Part shown: positions 8,522 through 16,469 of the stretch, piece by piece | Position numbering within the stretch: the first letter of the stretch is position 1 | Layout: every line of letters begins with the position of its first letter | DNA from: Dehalococcoidia bacterium | GTDB lineage: Bacteria > Chloroflexota > Dehalococcoidia > Tepidiformales > Tepidiformaceae | NCBI GenBank assembly: GCA_020432045.1 | Contig: JAGQHB010000078.1 | Location: 59,250 to 123,249, forward strand | Length of the DNA stretch: 64,000 nt | Direction of reading: 5' to 3' | Program-made: the position numbers and the translations under genes | Notes under the pieces: model-generated | What the model was told of the DNA's origin: nothing | Databases searched by the model: none | Seen by the model: the letters and a program-made list of their open reading frames with translations, nothing else

Positions 8522-10225
8522 CTAAATCACCGTGGGAGGGTTGTATTCGCCGAACACTTCGCGCATCGCTCCGCAGATCTCACCGAGGGTGGCATAGGCG
8601 CGAACCGAGTCGAGGATCGGGTACATGAGATTCGTGCTTCCGTTGCACGCGTCCTTCAACGCCTGCAGCGAGGCTGCAACCTGGGACTGGTCTCGCTCGG
8701 CGCGGTGGTGGGCGAGCCGCTGAAGCTGATGCTCGACGAGCCTGCGATCGACCTGGAAAATGCTTGGGCGCTGTTCGCCGCCGTCGGTGTACTCATTGAC
8801 GCCGACGATGATGGTCTCTTTCTCGTCGATCTTCCGCTGGTATTCCCAGCTGGCTTCCGCGATCTGTGTCTGGATCCAGCCGTTCTCGATGGCCTTGACG
8901 GAGCCACCGAGGTCCTCGATCTGCTTCATGTAGGCGAGTGCGTCTTCCTCGAGCTTGTTGGTGAGGTGCTCGACGAAGTAGCTGCCAGCCATCGGGTCGA
9001 TAGTGTCGGCAACGCCGCTTTCGTGGGCGATAATCTGCTGCGTGCGGAGGGCGAGCCGCTGGGCTTCGTCGGTTGGGAGGGCGAGGGCTTCGTCGAAGCA
9101 GGAGAGCGCAATGCTCTGGACACCGCCGCAAACGGCCGCGAGCGTCTGGATCGCCGCCCGCACGATATTGTTCTCGGGCTGCTGAGCCATCAACGTCGAG
9201 CCGCCGGTCTGCGTATGGGTGCGGAACATCATCGAACGGGGATCCTTCGCCCCGTACTTTTCCTTGAGCATGCGCGCCCAGAGACGACGGAGAGCCCGGT
9301 ACTTCGCGATCTCTTCGAAGAAGTTGTTGTGGGTGTTAAAAATCCAGCTAATGCGCCCCGCAAAGTCGTCAATGTCGAGCCCCTTCGCGAGCGCCTCATC
9401 GATGTAGGCGCAAGCGTTGGCGAAGGTGAACCCGATCTCCTGGGCAGCTGTCGAGCCAGCATCACGCATGTGGTAGCCGGCAATCGAGATCGTGTTCCAG
9501 CTCGGCACGTTTTTCGAGCAGTACTCCATGATGTCGGCCGCGAGTCGGACGCTGGGGCCTGGCGGGTAGATGTAGGTGCCACGAGCGACGTACTCCTTGA
9601 GCACATCGTTCTGGACCGTGCCGTTGAGCTTTTCGGCAGGGATCCCTTGCTTTTCGCCAGCGGCGACATACATGGCAAGCATGACGGCGGCGGGAGCATT
9701 GATCGTCATCGACGTCGAGACTTTGTCGAGCGGGATATCCGCGAAGAGCGTCTCCATGTCATACAAAGAGTCAATCGCAACGCCGACCTGCCCCACCTCT
9801 GCGATGGCCATCGGGTCGTCGGAGTCGTATCCGAGCTGGCTCGGCAGGTCGAACGCGACGGAGAGGCCAGTCTGTCCCTGGCTGAGCAGGAAGCGGAACT
9901 TCTGGTTGGACTCCTCCGCCGTTCCGAACCCGGCATACTGGCGCATCGTCCACGGGCGGCCACGGTACATCGTGGTCTGGACGCCGCGAGTGAACGGGTA
10001 GACGCCCGGGAAGCCGAGGTCACGCTCGTAGTCCATGCCGGCAATATCCAGGGGCGTGTAGAGACGCTCCACGGGCATGCTGCTCGTCGCGAATCCGCCA
10101 CCGCGTTCGGGATTCCGGCTGAGGGTCTTGGCAAGCGGGCCTTCTTCCCAGCCGTGCAACGCGCGAGAGAGGCCAGCGAGCGCCTCCTGGGAGAAGAGTG
10201 TGGGTTGGGTTCCGTTGTCAGCCAT
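8522..10225 (-). CDS. Methylmalonyl-CoA mutase, large (catalytic) subunit
   Basis: 567 residues, matching the stand-alone alpha subunit of B12-dependent acyl-CoA mutases; it has no cobalamin-binding domain (no DxHxxG motif). It would interconvert methylmalonyl-CoA and succinyl-CoA. Tyr97 in RPWTMRQYAGF and Arg227 in YPPGPSVRL match the residues that mark methylmalonyl-CoA specificity (Tyr89/Arg207 in the Propionibacterium enzyme). Isobutyryl-CoA mutase has Phe/Gln at these places, and 2-hydroxyisobutyryl-CoA mutase has Ile at the tyrosine position. The active-site histidine is in SISIAGYHMRDAGST. The start is ATG with a GGAGG site and a TACACT box upstream. No small subunit, epimerase or MeaB-type chaperone is in the window. 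Confidence 0.93.
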   Translation of the reverse strand: MADNGTQPTLFSQEALAGLSRALHGWEEGPLAKTLSRNPERGGGFATSSMPVERLYTPLDIAGMDYERDLGFPGVYPFTRGVQTTMYRGRPWTMRQYAGFGTAEESNQKFRFLLSQGQTGLSVAFDLPSQLGYDSDDPMAIAEVGQVGVAIDSLYDMETLFADIPLDKVSTSMTINAPAAVMLAMYVAAGEKQGIPAEKLNGTVQNDVLKEYVARGTYIYPPGPSVRLAADIMEYCSKNVPSWNTISIAGYHMRDAGSTAAQEIGFTFANACAYIDEALAKGLDIDDFAGRISWIFNTHNNFFEEIAKYRALRRLWARMLKEKYGAKDPRSMMFRTHTQTGGSTLMAQQPENNIVRAAIQTLAAVCGGVQSIALSCFDEALALPTDEAQRLALRTQQIIAHESGVADTIDPMAGSYFVEHLTNKLEEDALAYMKQIEDLGGSVKAIENGWIQTQIAEASWEYQRKIDEKETIIVGVNEYTDGGEQRPSIFQVDRRLVEHQLQRLAHHRAERDQSQVAASLQALKDACNGSTNLMYPILDSVRAYATLGEICGAMREVFGEYNPPTVI

Positions 10226-10294
10226 GCCGGGTCGCCTCCGGGAGAGTGCGAAAAGTGTAGCGCCTGCGGCGCCGCGGTGCAGTCAGGTCAGCGG

Positions 10295-10323
10295 TTGAGA
10301 GCAGCGGCGACGCAACCTAGAGT
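10295..10323 (+). promoter_or_regulatory. Leaderless promoter of the gene at 10330
   Basis: TTGAGA (10295-10300), a 17-bp spacer and TAGAGT (10318-10323) form a near-canonical sigma-70-type promoter. The ATG begins 6 nt after the -10 box, so transcription should start at the start codon. Confidence 0.6.
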
Positions 10324-10329
10324 GTCGCG

Positions 10330-10725
10330 ATGACCCAGCCTTCCCGCGTGATTTACCTCCCCCCAGGCGTCATGCCGGCCCCTACCGGGCACGCAGCCGC
10401 GGCGCCCTCCGGGATCCCGTTCGATAGGACGTTCTTCGAACAGGTGCTTCCGGGATCGATCGCTGCATTTGCGAAACAGATAACCTGCCACCAGCCCATC
10501 GTGCAGCTCCTCACGATTGATGGTGCAACACATTATGTGAAGGGCGTGGCCGGGCTCTCTGAAAGCTGGGTCGCCCTCCATACCCAGACGGAGGACCCGG
10601 ACCGCACAGCCGAGGTGTTCGTTCCATTCACGACGGTCTTCCGTCTCGCCATTCACGCGTGCGACGAACACAACCGCCGGCTGGGTTTCATCCTAAACCG
10701 TCAGCCGGCGCCGGAACCGGCGTAG
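10330..10725 (+). CDS. Conserved-looking hypothetical protein
   Basis: 131 residues, no family recognised. An N-terminal Pro/Ala-rich stretch leads into a compact domain: FDRTFFEQVLPGSIAAFAKQ, QPIVQLLTIDGATHYVKGVAG, SWVALHTQTED and VFVPFTTVFRLAIHA. The alternating hydrophobic pattern suggests a mostly beta fold, perhaps a small SH3- or Tudor-like barrel ending in VFRLAIHACDEHN. It has no signal peptide or membrane segment. A well-formed leaderless promoter supports it being a real gene. It is divergent from the mutase gene and 65 bp upstream of lhr on the same strand, so it may share transcription with the repair genes. Confidence 0.6.
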   Translation: MTQPSRVIYLPPGVMPAPTGHAAAAPSGIPFDRTFFEQVLPGSIAAFAKQITCHQPIVQLLTIDGATHYVKGVAGLSESWVALHTQTEDPDRTAEVFVPFTTVFRLAIHACDEHNRRLGFILNRQPAPEPA

Positions 10726-10790
10726 GAAGCTGACAGGGCGTTGGCAGGAGGCCGGCGCGCATCGCCGCATGCCTCTGCCACAATGGCAGG

Positions 10791-13700
10791 ATGGTTGTTG
10801 CAGCCGCCGAAGCACTTGAACTGTTCTCGCCGGTCGCGCGCGCCTGGTTTAGGGACAGCTTTGCGGCGCCGACCGCGGCGCAGGAGCGGGGCTGGGAAGC
10901 GATCGCATCCGGCAAGCACACGTTACTGCTTGCGCCGACCGGGTCCGGCAAGACGCTGGCGGCGTTTCTGTGGTGCCTGGACCGGCTGGCCAACGAGCCG
11001 ATCGAGGACCGCACGTACCTGGACCGGCGCGGGAGGCGAAAGCGTGCCGGGGTTCGCGTGCTCTACGTTTCGCCACTGAAGGCCCTCTCCTATGACGTGC
11101 AGCGCAACCTCCGTGCTCCTCTCGCCGGGTTGCGTATCGCCGCGACGCGCGAGGGACTTGTGCCGCCCGATATCACGGTCGCAACCCGCACGGGCGACAC
11201 ACCGCAGAAGGAGCGCGCGGACATCCGCCGCGACCCGCCGGACATCCTGATTACGACGCCGGAATCCCTGTACCTGCTACTGACCTCAAAGGCGAGGGAG
11301 ATCTTACGGTCCGTTGACACTGTGATCGTGGACGAGATCCACACGATGGCATCGACGAAGCGCGGCGCGCATCTTGCTCTCTCACTCGAGAGGCTCGACC
11401 TCCTGACCGGGACGGAAGTGCAACGGATTGGTCTCTCTGCAACGCAACGCCCCCTGGACGAGGTGGCGCGCTATCTCGGCGGCGACCGGCCGGTGGAGGT
11501 CGTCGATGCGGGCGTTCGAAAGGACCTCGACCTGAAGATCGTGGTGCCAGTGGAGGACATGGCGCGGCCGGATACTTCGGGCTTCCAGCAACCGCAGGGA
11601 GGGGTGAGCGGCACCGGCTACGAAGGCGGAGCGTCAATCTGGCCCGCCATCTATCCACAACTGCTGAATCTGGTGCGTTCTCACCGCTCAACGTTGATCT
11701 TCGTCAACAACCGGCGGCTGGCCGAGCGCCTTGCATTGCGAGTGAACGAACTCGCCGGCGAGGAGCTTTTGCGAGCACATCACGGCTCGGTTTCGCGGGA
11801 GCAGCGGCTGGAGGTGGAGGACCTGCTGAAGTCCGGAATGATCCCGGGATTGGTGTGCACTAGCTCGATGGAGCTGGGCATCGACATGGGCGCGGTCGAC
11901 CTCGTCGTCCAGATCGAGTCGCCGAAGTCAGTCGCCCGTGGGCTGCAACGTGTTGGCCGGGCGGGGCACCAGGTCGATGCGGCCAGTACGGGCAGGATCT
12001 TCCCAAAGTTCCAGGGGGACTTGCTCGAATGCGCTGTCGTCGTCCAACGGATGCGCGCGGGGTTGATCGAGGCCACGGTGGTGCCGCGGAGCCCGCTTGA
12101 TGTGCTGGCCCAGCAAGTTGTCGCCATGTGTGCGGTCGAGGACTGGACGATCGATGACATGGAACGGACCGTGCGGCGGACGTACAGCTTCTCCACGCTG
12201 AGCCGGGACCAGCTCGAAGGCGTACTCGGGATGCTTGCGGGCCAATACCCGTCGGACGAATTCGCGGACCTGCGCCCGCGGCTCATCTGGGACCGCGAAC
12301 GAGATGTGCTTTCGTCCCGGCGCGACGCCCGGATCATCGCCGTGATCAACGCGGGGACGATCCCGGACCGGGGGCTTTATGGCGTCTACCTGGGCGAGGG
12401 TGGCCCGCGCATCGGCGAGCTGGATGAGGAGATGGTGTACGAGAGCCGGGCAGGCGAGACGTTCATGCTCGGCGCCACGACCTGGCGGATCGAGCAGATC
12501 ACCCGCGACCGGGTGGTGGTAACGCCAGCGCCCGGGGAACCCGGCAAGATGCCGTTCTGGAAGGGTGACGGCATCGGGCGGCCACTGGAGCTTGGCCGTG
12601 CAGTCGGCGCCCTCACCCGCGAGCTGGAGATCGAGCGCGACGAAACGGCGGCGATCGAACGGCTACAGCGCGAACACGACCTCGATGAGCTGGCAGCTCG
12701 AAACCTTCTGGCGTACCTCGGCGACGAAAAAGACGCGACCGGCGCACTCCCCACCGACCGTACGATCGTGGTTGAACGCTTTCGCGACGAACTCGGCGAC
12801 TGGCGTGTCGTGATCCTCACGCCGTTTGGCGGCCGTGTACATGCGCCGTGGAGCCAGGCCATCGAGGCCACACTCGCGGGAGAAAGCGGCTTCGACGTCC
12901 AGACGCTTTGGAGCGACGACGGTATCGCGATCCGGTTCGCGGGGGGAGACGAGCTCCCAGACAATGCGGCGCTCTTTCCGTCGGCGGAAGAGGTGGAGGA
13001 TATGGTCATTGGGCGGCTGGCCGACACGCCGATGTTCGCCGCCCACTTCCGGGAGTGTGCCGGGAGGGCACTCCTGCTCCCGAAGCGGCGGCCGGGCGTG
13101 CGGTCACCCTTGTGGCAACAACGTCAGCGTTCGTCGAACCTGCTGGCTGTCGCGAGCCGCTACGGATCGTTCCCAATCGTCCTCGAAACCTACCGCGAGT
13201 GCCTGCAGGATGTCTTTGACCTGCCGGGTCTGCGCGAGATTTTGCGGAGCGTCAGTGACCGGAGCATCCGTGTCGTGAATGTCGAGACGCAGTCGGCCTC
13301 GCCGTTCGCACGCTCTCTGCTGTTCGATTACATCGCGGCCTATATGTACGAGGGGGACGCGCCGCTGGCAGAGCGGCGGGCGCAGGCGCTGGCACTCGAC
13401 CGCACGCTGCTCCGCGACCTGCTCGGCGAAGACGAGCTTCGCGAGCTGCTTGACGCCGACGCGATGGATGCCCTGGAACTGGACCTCCAGGGACTTGGCG
13501 AGGACCGCCAGGCACGTAATGCCGACCAAACCCACGACCTTCTCCGGCGCGTGGGCGACCTCACGGAGTTGGACATCGCGCAGCGTATCCGCGAACCAGG
13601 ACGGGCCGGTGCATGGTTGCAGGAGTTGGAGAACAGTCACCGCGCATGCCGCGTCCGAATCGCAGGCGAAGAACGATGGATCCCCGCAGAAGACGCCGGG

Positions 13701-15233
13701 CGCTACCGCGACGCGCTGGGCGTTACTCCGCCGCTTGGCGTGCCCGAAGCATTCCTCGGCACCACACGCGAAGCGTTGGAGGGTCTCGTCGCACGCTATG
13801 CACGCGTCCACGCCCCATTCGTCGCGCGAGACCCGGCAAGCCGCTGGGCCATTCCGGAAGGGCTGGTTCGTGACGCCCTCGGCCGTCTCGAAAAGACCGA
13901 CATCGTGGTGCATGGCAACTTCCGGCCCGGCGGAACGGAACGCGAATGGGCGGATGCCGATGTCCTACGGCAGCTGCGCAGGCGTTCGCTCGCTCGACTA
14001 AGAAGCGAGGTCGAGCCGGTCGACGGGGCGGCCTTTGCGCGATTCCTTGCGGCGTGGCAGGGCATCCCGGGCCATGGCGGCGGCATCGAACGGCTCCGCG
14101 CCGCGATCCGCCAGATCGAGGGGCTACCGATCCCAGCCTCGGTCCTGGAAACGGATGTGCTTCCTGCACGCGTACCCGACTATCAGCCGCGGATGCTGGA
14201 TGAACTTGGTGCCGCGGGCGAAATCGGATGGGTGGGGCACGGGTCACTTGGGCGAGACGATGGACGAGTGGCACTGTACAGGCGGGAGCAGCTTCCCCAC
14301 ACGGCAGTTCGAAGCTCTGGTGAGGCGGACGAACAACACGCAATCGCGGTCCTGGAGTGCCTCCGGCGCCGAGGCGCTTCGTTCTTTTTGGATGTCGTGC
14401 GTGACACAGGCCTGCCTCACAGGGAGGCGCTGACGGCGCTCTGGGAACTCGTCTGGAATGGCAGCGTTACGAACGACACCTTCGCCCCGGTCCGCGCTCT
14501 CGGGTTTCCGAGGCATGAAACCAAAGGCCCGCGCCGAGGTGGCAGCCCCATCCCGCCGGAAGCGACTGGGCGCTGGCTGGCGCTGGCACCCGATCCCGAG
14601 GTGGCGCCGACACTCCGTGCGCACGGACTCGTCGAGCGGCTGTTAGACCGGTACGGAGTGCTGACGCGCGATGCCGTCGCAGCCGAGGGCGTGCCGGGCG
14701 GGTTCTCTGCGGTGTATCCGATGCTCAGGGCGATGGAAGAGAGCGGACGCATCCGGCGGGGGTACTTCGTCGAGGGACTGACCGGTGCCCAGTTCGCGCT
14801 GCCAGCTGCAGTTGAGCGCCTCCGGGCACAGCGTTCACGGAGCGACGAACCGAGTGTCGTGGTGGTGTCAGCCACCGATCCGGCCAATCCGTATGGGACG
14901 ATGTTGCCGTGGCCCCGGCGGAACGATGACGAAATCCGCAGGTCTCCCGCCCGTACTGCCGGTGCAAGGGTCGTGCTCGTGGATGGCGAGCCAGTCGTTT
15001 ACGTCGAACGGGGCGGCCGGAGCATCGTCACTTTTCCTAAGATCGATGAGTCAGCATCCCGCCAGACAGCACTGAACATACTGTTCGATGGTGCCGAGCT
15101 GTCAATCGAACGGATCGACGGGCTGCCAGCGGTGGAGTCACCTCTCGCAACGCATTTTGCTGGTGTCGGATTCCGTCAGGGGTACCGGGGGTTCACCAAC
15201 CGGCGGCCGGGGGGCCATCGTGCCCGAGGGTGA
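10791..15233 (+). CDS. lhr: Lhr-family ATP-dependent helicase (large form)
   Basis: 1480 residues, the size of full-length bacterial Lhr. Two RecA-like domains are at the N-terminus: Walker A APTGSGKT at 48-55, motif Ia VLYVSPLKALSYD, DEIH at 181-184, SAT in GLSATQRP, and the motif VI region QRVGRAGHQ. A winged helix and the long Lhr C-terminal region follow, ending in a VEGLTGAQF-type segment. Lhr is a 3'-5' superfamily 2 helicase that unwinds RNA:DNA hybrids and is part of a mitomycin-C-inducible repair unit in mycobacteria. The 3' end overlaps the nei gene by 14 bp, implying translational coupling. The adjacent lhr-nei order also exists in Mycobacterium, supporting a joint repair role. Confidence 0.96.
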   Translation: MVVAAAEALELFSPVARAWFRDSFAAPTAAQERGWEAIASGKHTLLLAPTGSGKTLAAFLWCLDRLANEPIEDRTYLDRRGRRKRAGVRVLYVSPLKALSYDVQRNLRAPLAGLRIAATREGLVPPDITVATRTGDTPQKERADIRRDPPDILITTPESLYLLLTSKAREILRSVDTVIVDEIHTMASTKRGAHLALSLERLDLLTGTEVQRIGLSATQRPLDEVARYLGGDRPVEVVDAGVRKDLDLKIVVPVEDMARPDTSGFQQPQGGVSGTGYEGGASIWPAIYPQLLNLVRSHRSTLIFVNNRRLAERLALRVNELAGEELLRAHHGSVSREQRLEVEDLLKSGMIPGLVCTSSMELGIDMGAVDLVVQIESPKSVARGLQRVGRAGHQVDAASTGRIFPKFQGDLLECAVVVQRMRAGLIEATVVPRSPLDVLAQQVVAMCAVEDWTIDDMERTVRRTYSFSTLSRDQLEGVLGMLAGQYPSDEFADLRPRLIWDRERDVLSSRRDARIIAVINAGTIPDRGLYGVYLGEGGPRIGELDEEMVYESRAGETFMLGATTWRIEQITRDRVVVTPAPGEPGKMPFWKGDGIGRPLELGRAVGALTRELEIERDETAAIERLQREHDLDELAARNLLAYLGDEKDATGALPTDRTIVVERFRDELGDWRVVILTPFGGRVHAPWSQAIEATLAGESGFDVQTLWSDDGIAIRFAGGDELPDNAALFPSAEEVEDMVIGRLADTPMFAAHFRECAGRALLLPKRRPGVRSPLWQQRQRSSNLLAVASRYGSFPIVLETYRECLQDVFDLPGLREILRSVSDRSIRVVNVETQSASPFARSLLFDYIAAYMYEGDAPLAERRAQALALDRTLLRDLLGEDELRELLDADAMDALELDLQGLGEDRQARNADQTHDLLRRVGDLTELDIAQRIREPGRAGAWLQELENSHRACRVRIAGEERWIPAEDAGRYRDALGVTPPLGVPEAFLGTTREALEGLVARYARVHAPFVARDPASRWAIPEGLVRDALGRLEKTDIVVHGNFRPGGTEREWADADVLRQLRRRSLARLRSEVEPVDGAAFARFLAAWQGIPGHGGGIERLRAAIRQIEGLPIPASVLETDVLPARVPDYQPRMLDELGAAGEIGWVGHGSLGRDDGRVALYRREQLPHTAVRSSGEADEQHAIAVLECLRRRGASFFLDVVRDTGLPHREALTALWELVWNGSVTNDTFAPVRALGFPRHETKGPRRGGSPIPPEATGRWLALAPDPEVAPTLRAHGLVERLLDRYGVLTRDAVAAEGVPGGFSAVYPMLRAMEESGRIRRGYFVEGLTGAQFALPAAVERLRAQRSRSDEPSVVVVSATDPANPYGTMLPWPRRNDDEIRRSPARTAGARVVLVDGEPVVYVERGGRSIVTFPKIDESASRQTALNILFDGAELSIERIDGLPAVESPLATHFAGVGFRQGYRGFTNRRPGGHRARG

Positions 15234-16083
15234 CAGCCTCTACCGGTTCGCCGAACGCCTTCGCCCGGCACTGCTCAACAAGGAGATCCTGGCGGCGCGC
15301 GCCCATGGCCCCGGGCCCGTCCCGCGCGTGGCGGCCCTTGTGGGAGCCACCTGCACCTCTGTCCGCGCGCAGGGCAAGAACATGCTCATCTCGTTCGACA
15401 ACGGACTGGTGCTGCGCGGACACCTCCGAATGTACGGCACGTGGCATGTCTACCGGCCAGGCGAACCCTGGCAGCGGACTGAACACGACGTCCGGCTCGT
15501 GCTGGAGGTACAGGATGCCGTCGTGGTTAATTTCAATGCACCAGTCATCGAACTTGTGGAAGAGCGGGCGCTTACTGTGCACGCCCCGATCTCGCAACTG
15601 GGCCCTGACCTATTGGACGAAGGGTTCGACCGCGATGCGGCATTCCGGCACTTCCGGCAGCCGGGGCTGGCGGCTCGCACGATCGGCGAAGCAATCATGG
15701 ACCAGAAAGTGATGGCGGGTGTGGGCAACATCTGGAAGCACGAGACGCTGTTTCGCTGCGGTCTGCACCCGTGGCTCACGGTCGGCGAGCTGTCGGACGA
15801 AGAGATCATTGAGGTGATCGGCACTGCACAGCAGCTGTTGCGGGCCAGTGTTGGAAAGCCCAACAGCCTGATGGCGAGGGGGCGGCCGTCGATATTCAGC
15901 TATCTTCGTGGTGGGCAGCCGTGCCGTCGGTGCTTCACACGGCTCCGATCCGCGCCGCAGGGCGGTGACATACGGCAAACAGCGTGGTGTCCCAAGTGCC
16001 AGCCGGAGCGCCCGGGACAGACAGTGCAGCCCGTTCCCCGGCACCGTGCCCTGCCGGTCCGTGGCCGCGCATTCCCGCACTAA
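15220..16083 (+). CDS. nei: Fpg/Nei family DNA glycosylase (endonuclease VIII type)
   Basis: 287 residues from the GTG at 15220, which gives (M)PEGDSLYRFAERL: Pro2 is the catalytic N-terminal nucleophile and Glu3 the second catalytic residue. The helix-two-turn-helix region is present (QKVMAGVGNIWKHETLFRCG). The C-terminus has an intact zinc finger, CRRC then WCPKC with a 16-residue gap. Such enzymes excise oxidised pyrimidines and nick the abasic site. PEGDS, instead of the PELPE typical of Fpg, points to the Nei group. The start lies inside the last codons of lhr. It ends in a 4-bp convergent overlap with the GNAT gene. Confidence 0.94.
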   Translation: MPEGDSLYRFAERLRPALLNKEILAARAHGPGPVPRVAALVGATCTSVRAQGKNMLISFDNGLVLRGHLRMYGTWHVYRPGEPWQRTEHDVRLVLEVQDAVVVNFNAPVIELVEERALTVHAPISQLGPDLLDEGFDRDAAFRHFRQPGLAARTIGEAIMDQKVMAGVGNIWKHETLFRCGLHPWLTVGELSDEEIIEVIGTAQQLLRASVGKPNSLMARGRPSIFSYLRGGQPCRRCFTRLRSAPQGGDIRQTAWCPKCQPERPGQTVQPVPRHRALPVRGRAFPH

Positions 16084-16469
16084 TTCGCTTGCGGCCGCCT
16101 GAGCTCCCGCTCAAACCAGATGCCACCGCCGGGACGCTCGCCAAAGAGCGGATGCAGGCCCATGCGCGACCAGAAGTAGACGGCGAGCCCCCGGTCTGGG
16201 GGCGCCCACGCGCGAAGCACGGCCCATCCACCGGCGGCAGCACCGTCGCGAAGTAGTTGGGCCGCCTCAGTTCCCAGGCCGTACCCACGCTCCGCCTCAT
16301 CGATGCAGAGGATATCGATGGCAAGCACGTCATCATCACCACCGAGCGCAAAGCGCCCACAGATACGGCCATCGGCCTGCAGCTGGACCTGTCCGAACCC
16401 GTCGCTCCCGAGCTCGAGGCGCGTGCGGACTCCGGGAAGTGGAAAGAGCGCGGCAATCGACCGGGTCAT
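16080..16469 (-). CDS. GNAT-family N-acetyltransferase-like protein
   Basis: 129 residues. The pattern is GNAT-like: strand LAIDILCIDEAERGYGLGTE, where RGYGLG matches the acetyl-CoA-binding R/Q-x-x-G-x-G/A loop, followed by an alpha helix (AAQLLRDGAAAGG). YFWSRMGLHPLF near the end corresponds to the usual C-terminal Y-x-x-x-G-F. The N-terminal third is shortened relative to typical GNATs of about 150 residues. The substrate is unknown. Its start overlaps the stop of the DnaQ-DinG gene by 4 bp (ATGA type), so the two are co-transcribed. Confidence 0.75.
   Translation of the reverse strand: MTRSIAALFPLPGVRTRLELGSDGFGQVQLQADGRICGRFALGGDDDVLAIDILCIDEAERGYGLGTEAAQLLRDGAAAGGWAVLRAWAPPDRGLAVYFWSRMGLHPLFGERPGGGIWFERELRRPQAN

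Noticed and set aside
8522..10225. 2-hydroxyisobutyryl-CoA mutase instead of methylmalonyl-CoA mutase, given the lyase gene at 25215
   Set aside because: The specificity position is Tyr (RQYAGF), not Ile as in known 2-hydroxyisobutyryl-CoA mutases, and the second position is Arg as in methylmalonyl-CoA mutase.
8318..10333. 671-codon open frame on the plus strand opposite methylmalonyl-CoA mutase
   Set aside because: It is the antisense of a well-conserved gene; long antisense frames are common in high-GC DNA. Its product shows no recognisable motif.
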